64,000 nucleotides of DNA from Pelobates cultripes (Eukaryota; Chordata; Amphibia; Anura; Pelobatidae). Below are positions 62,725 through 64,000 of this stretch, piece by piece. Position 1 is the first letter of the stretch. The number at the start of each line of letters is the position of its first letter. The notes under the pieces were generated by a model. The model worked only from the letters and a program-made list of their open reading frames with translations, had not been told where the DNA came from and ran no database searches. The stretch covers positions 279,854,373 to 279,918,372 of the forward strand of contig OW240915.1 in NCBI GenBank assembly GCA_933207985.1, given 5' to 3'. A program made the translations under genes and the position numbers.

Positions 62725-64000
62725 GTAACTGTAGCGAATGTGTTAAAAAAATTATGAACTTAGAGTCATGTCTACAAATGCTCGCAGTTTAGGGAATAAG
62801 ATCCATGAACTTATTGCAATAATGGCAACTGAGAATGTAGATTTAGTGGCTATTACTGAGACATGGTATAATGAGAAAAATGATGGGGAAATAGCAATAC
62901 CAGGGTACTCTTTATATAGAAAAGACAGGGGAGGCAAGAAAGGGGGAGGGGTGGCCCTGTATGTGAAGGATAGCATAAAATCTAGCCTAATAAAAGTTAG
63001 TGAGGCAAACATAGAGTCCGTTTGGGTTACGTTAGAATTTGGAAATCACACAGTAACTTCTGTAGGTGTGATTTATAGGCTCCCAGAACAAATAGAAGAG
63101 TTAGATAATCTACCAGTTGAGGAAATAGCTAAAATAACAATGAAGGGGGAAGTTGTCATCATGGGTGACTTTAATCTTCCTGATGTGAATTGGAAAACCA
63201 AAATAGCTGCTTGTGCCAGGAGCACACATATTCTAAACTCCCTACTGGGATTGTCTCTGAAACAAGTCGTTGAGGAGCCAACTCATAAAGAGGCCATACT
63301 AGATTTAGTGTTAACAAATGGAGATTTGGTATCAGATACTACTGTAGGTGAAAGTTTAGGATCCAGTGATCATCAGTCAGTTTGGTTTAATTTAAGAACA
63401 GTCACTGAGTCACACCACACAAAAACAAAAGTTTTAGACTTTAGAAAAACAGACTTTTGTAAAATTAGTAGAAATGTGTAAAGGAGTCACTATCAGACTG
63501 GAGCAATTTTAAATGGAGTCCAAGAGAAATTGGATTTAAAAGTTGCACTACTGGAAGCAACAGAAAATTCAATTAGGCATGTCAGGAAGAGCTGAAAAAT
63601 TATTAAATCACTTTGGTACTCCGCAGAAGTGGTCAAAATAGTAAAAAACAAAAAGTTGGCATTTAGTAATTATAAAAACCCAGAGTGAGGAAAACAGACA
63701 TCTATAAGGGTAGGCAGAAAGAGGCAAAGCAAGTTATAAGAGCCTCCAAAGCACACACAGAAGAGAAAATAGCACAGTCAGTTAAAAAAGGGGATCAAAC
63801 ATTTTTTTAGATACATAAATGAGAAAAGGAAAGTAAAACAAGGATTAGTTAGATTAAAAACAAAAGAAGGAAGGTTTTTAGAAGAGGATAAAGGTCTAGC
63901 TGACTGCCTGAATGAATATTTTTGTTCAGTATTTACAGATGAAAATGAAGGAGAGGGACTTGAGTTAAGAAAAAAGGACAAATTAGGCTTTTGTTACATG
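62725..64000 (+). mobile_element. Second CR1 copy, 5'-truncated, runs off the window
   Basis: From about 62725 the plus strand matches the minus-strand CR1 (GTAGCGAATGTGTTAAA versus GTAGCAAGTGTGCTAAA) and continues through endonuclease and linker. It starts just before ORF2, so ORF1 and 5' UTR are missing. The 3' part lies beyond the window. Confidence 0.9.
62768..63481 (+). pseudogene. CR1 ORF2 endonuclease domain, then broken
   Basis: A 237-codon frame covers the AP endonuclease: MSTNARSLGNKIHELIAI, VAITETWYNEKND, IPGYSLYRKDRGGKKGGG, VVIMGDFNLPDVNW, ILDLVLTNGDLVSD and SLGSSDHQSVWFN. The metal-binding N, E, D-N and S-D-H blocks are all present. It stops at 63481 where the linker shifts frame; further linker remnants with stops continue to the window end. 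It retains the stretch deleted in the copy at 55750. Confidence 0.9.

Overview
This is a 64-kb piece of an AT-rich vertebrate genome, most probably a frog or other amphibian. The call rests on the repeats: T2-like MITEs (TTAA targets, TTAAAGGG ends), CR1 elements with short tandem 3' tails, a Tf1/Sushi-type chromovirus with a chromodomain, L2-type LINEs ending in a GCGCTATATAA-like box plus (AAT)n, and hammerhead-ribozyme-like repeats. I found no exon of a host protein-coding gene, no tRNA or rRNA gene and no prokaryotic feature. All coding potential belongs to transposable elements. One assembly gap (515 Ns) lies at 1212-1726.

Layout. 1-4.3 kb: AT-rich, unannotated. 4.7-5.8 kb: CpG-rich direct repeats, then a TATA-like box, a hammerhead-like core and two paired-hairpin modules. 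7.1-8.6 kb: a T2-like MITE split by a hAT element that itself carries a T2-like fragment. 11.3-13.8 kb: L1-like reverse transcriptase remnants, L2 debris, a MITE and a large foldback. 14.2-18.9 kb: a chromovirus on the minus strand, complete at both ends, with target duplication TTACC. 19.4-23.5 kb: a T2-like MITE, a second hammerhead-like element (minus strand) and an L2 3' end. 24-25.7 kb: a minisatellite-rich hAT-like element and a 420-bp palindrome. 28-30 kb: L2 and CR1 remnants. 30.2-34 kb: an LTR-like sequence interrupted by an ORF1-only, L1-derived element (like mammalian HAL1), then a solo LTR (ATTAT duplication). 39.6-40.5 kb: another solo LTR (ATGTA). 40.8-41.5 kb: a third hammerhead-like element. 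42.5-45.9 kb: an L2/Rex1-like LINE with a signal-peptide-like N terminus and a 2A-like motif. 47.7-48.2 kb: a possible LTR. 49.9-51.3 kb: a hAT-like element split by a Tigger-like MITE. 52.7-58.4 kb: a solo chromovirus-type LTR (CAATA) split by a nearly full-length CR1. 59.2-59.4 kb: degenerate telomere-like repeats. 59.6 and 60.5 kb: a pair of palindromic MITEs. 62.7-64 kb: the 5' part of a second CR1 copy, running off the window.

The most interesting signal is a set of repeats at about 5.1, 20.9-21.4 and 40.8-41.3 kb. Each has the order TATA-like box, hammerhead-like core, then two modules about 190-210 bp apart. A module is hairpin A, hairpin B and a splice-donor-like GTRAGT. Stem sequences differ between copies while base pairing is largely kept. 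This looks like a non-autonomous, ribozyme-bearing retroelement family. Other strong points are the 13-nt self-priming match in the chromovirus, the ORF1-only L1 derivative with intact ends, the 2A-like LINE N terminus, and the CR1 5' region with duplicated start modules. All boundaries and pairings were read by eye; no database search was possible.
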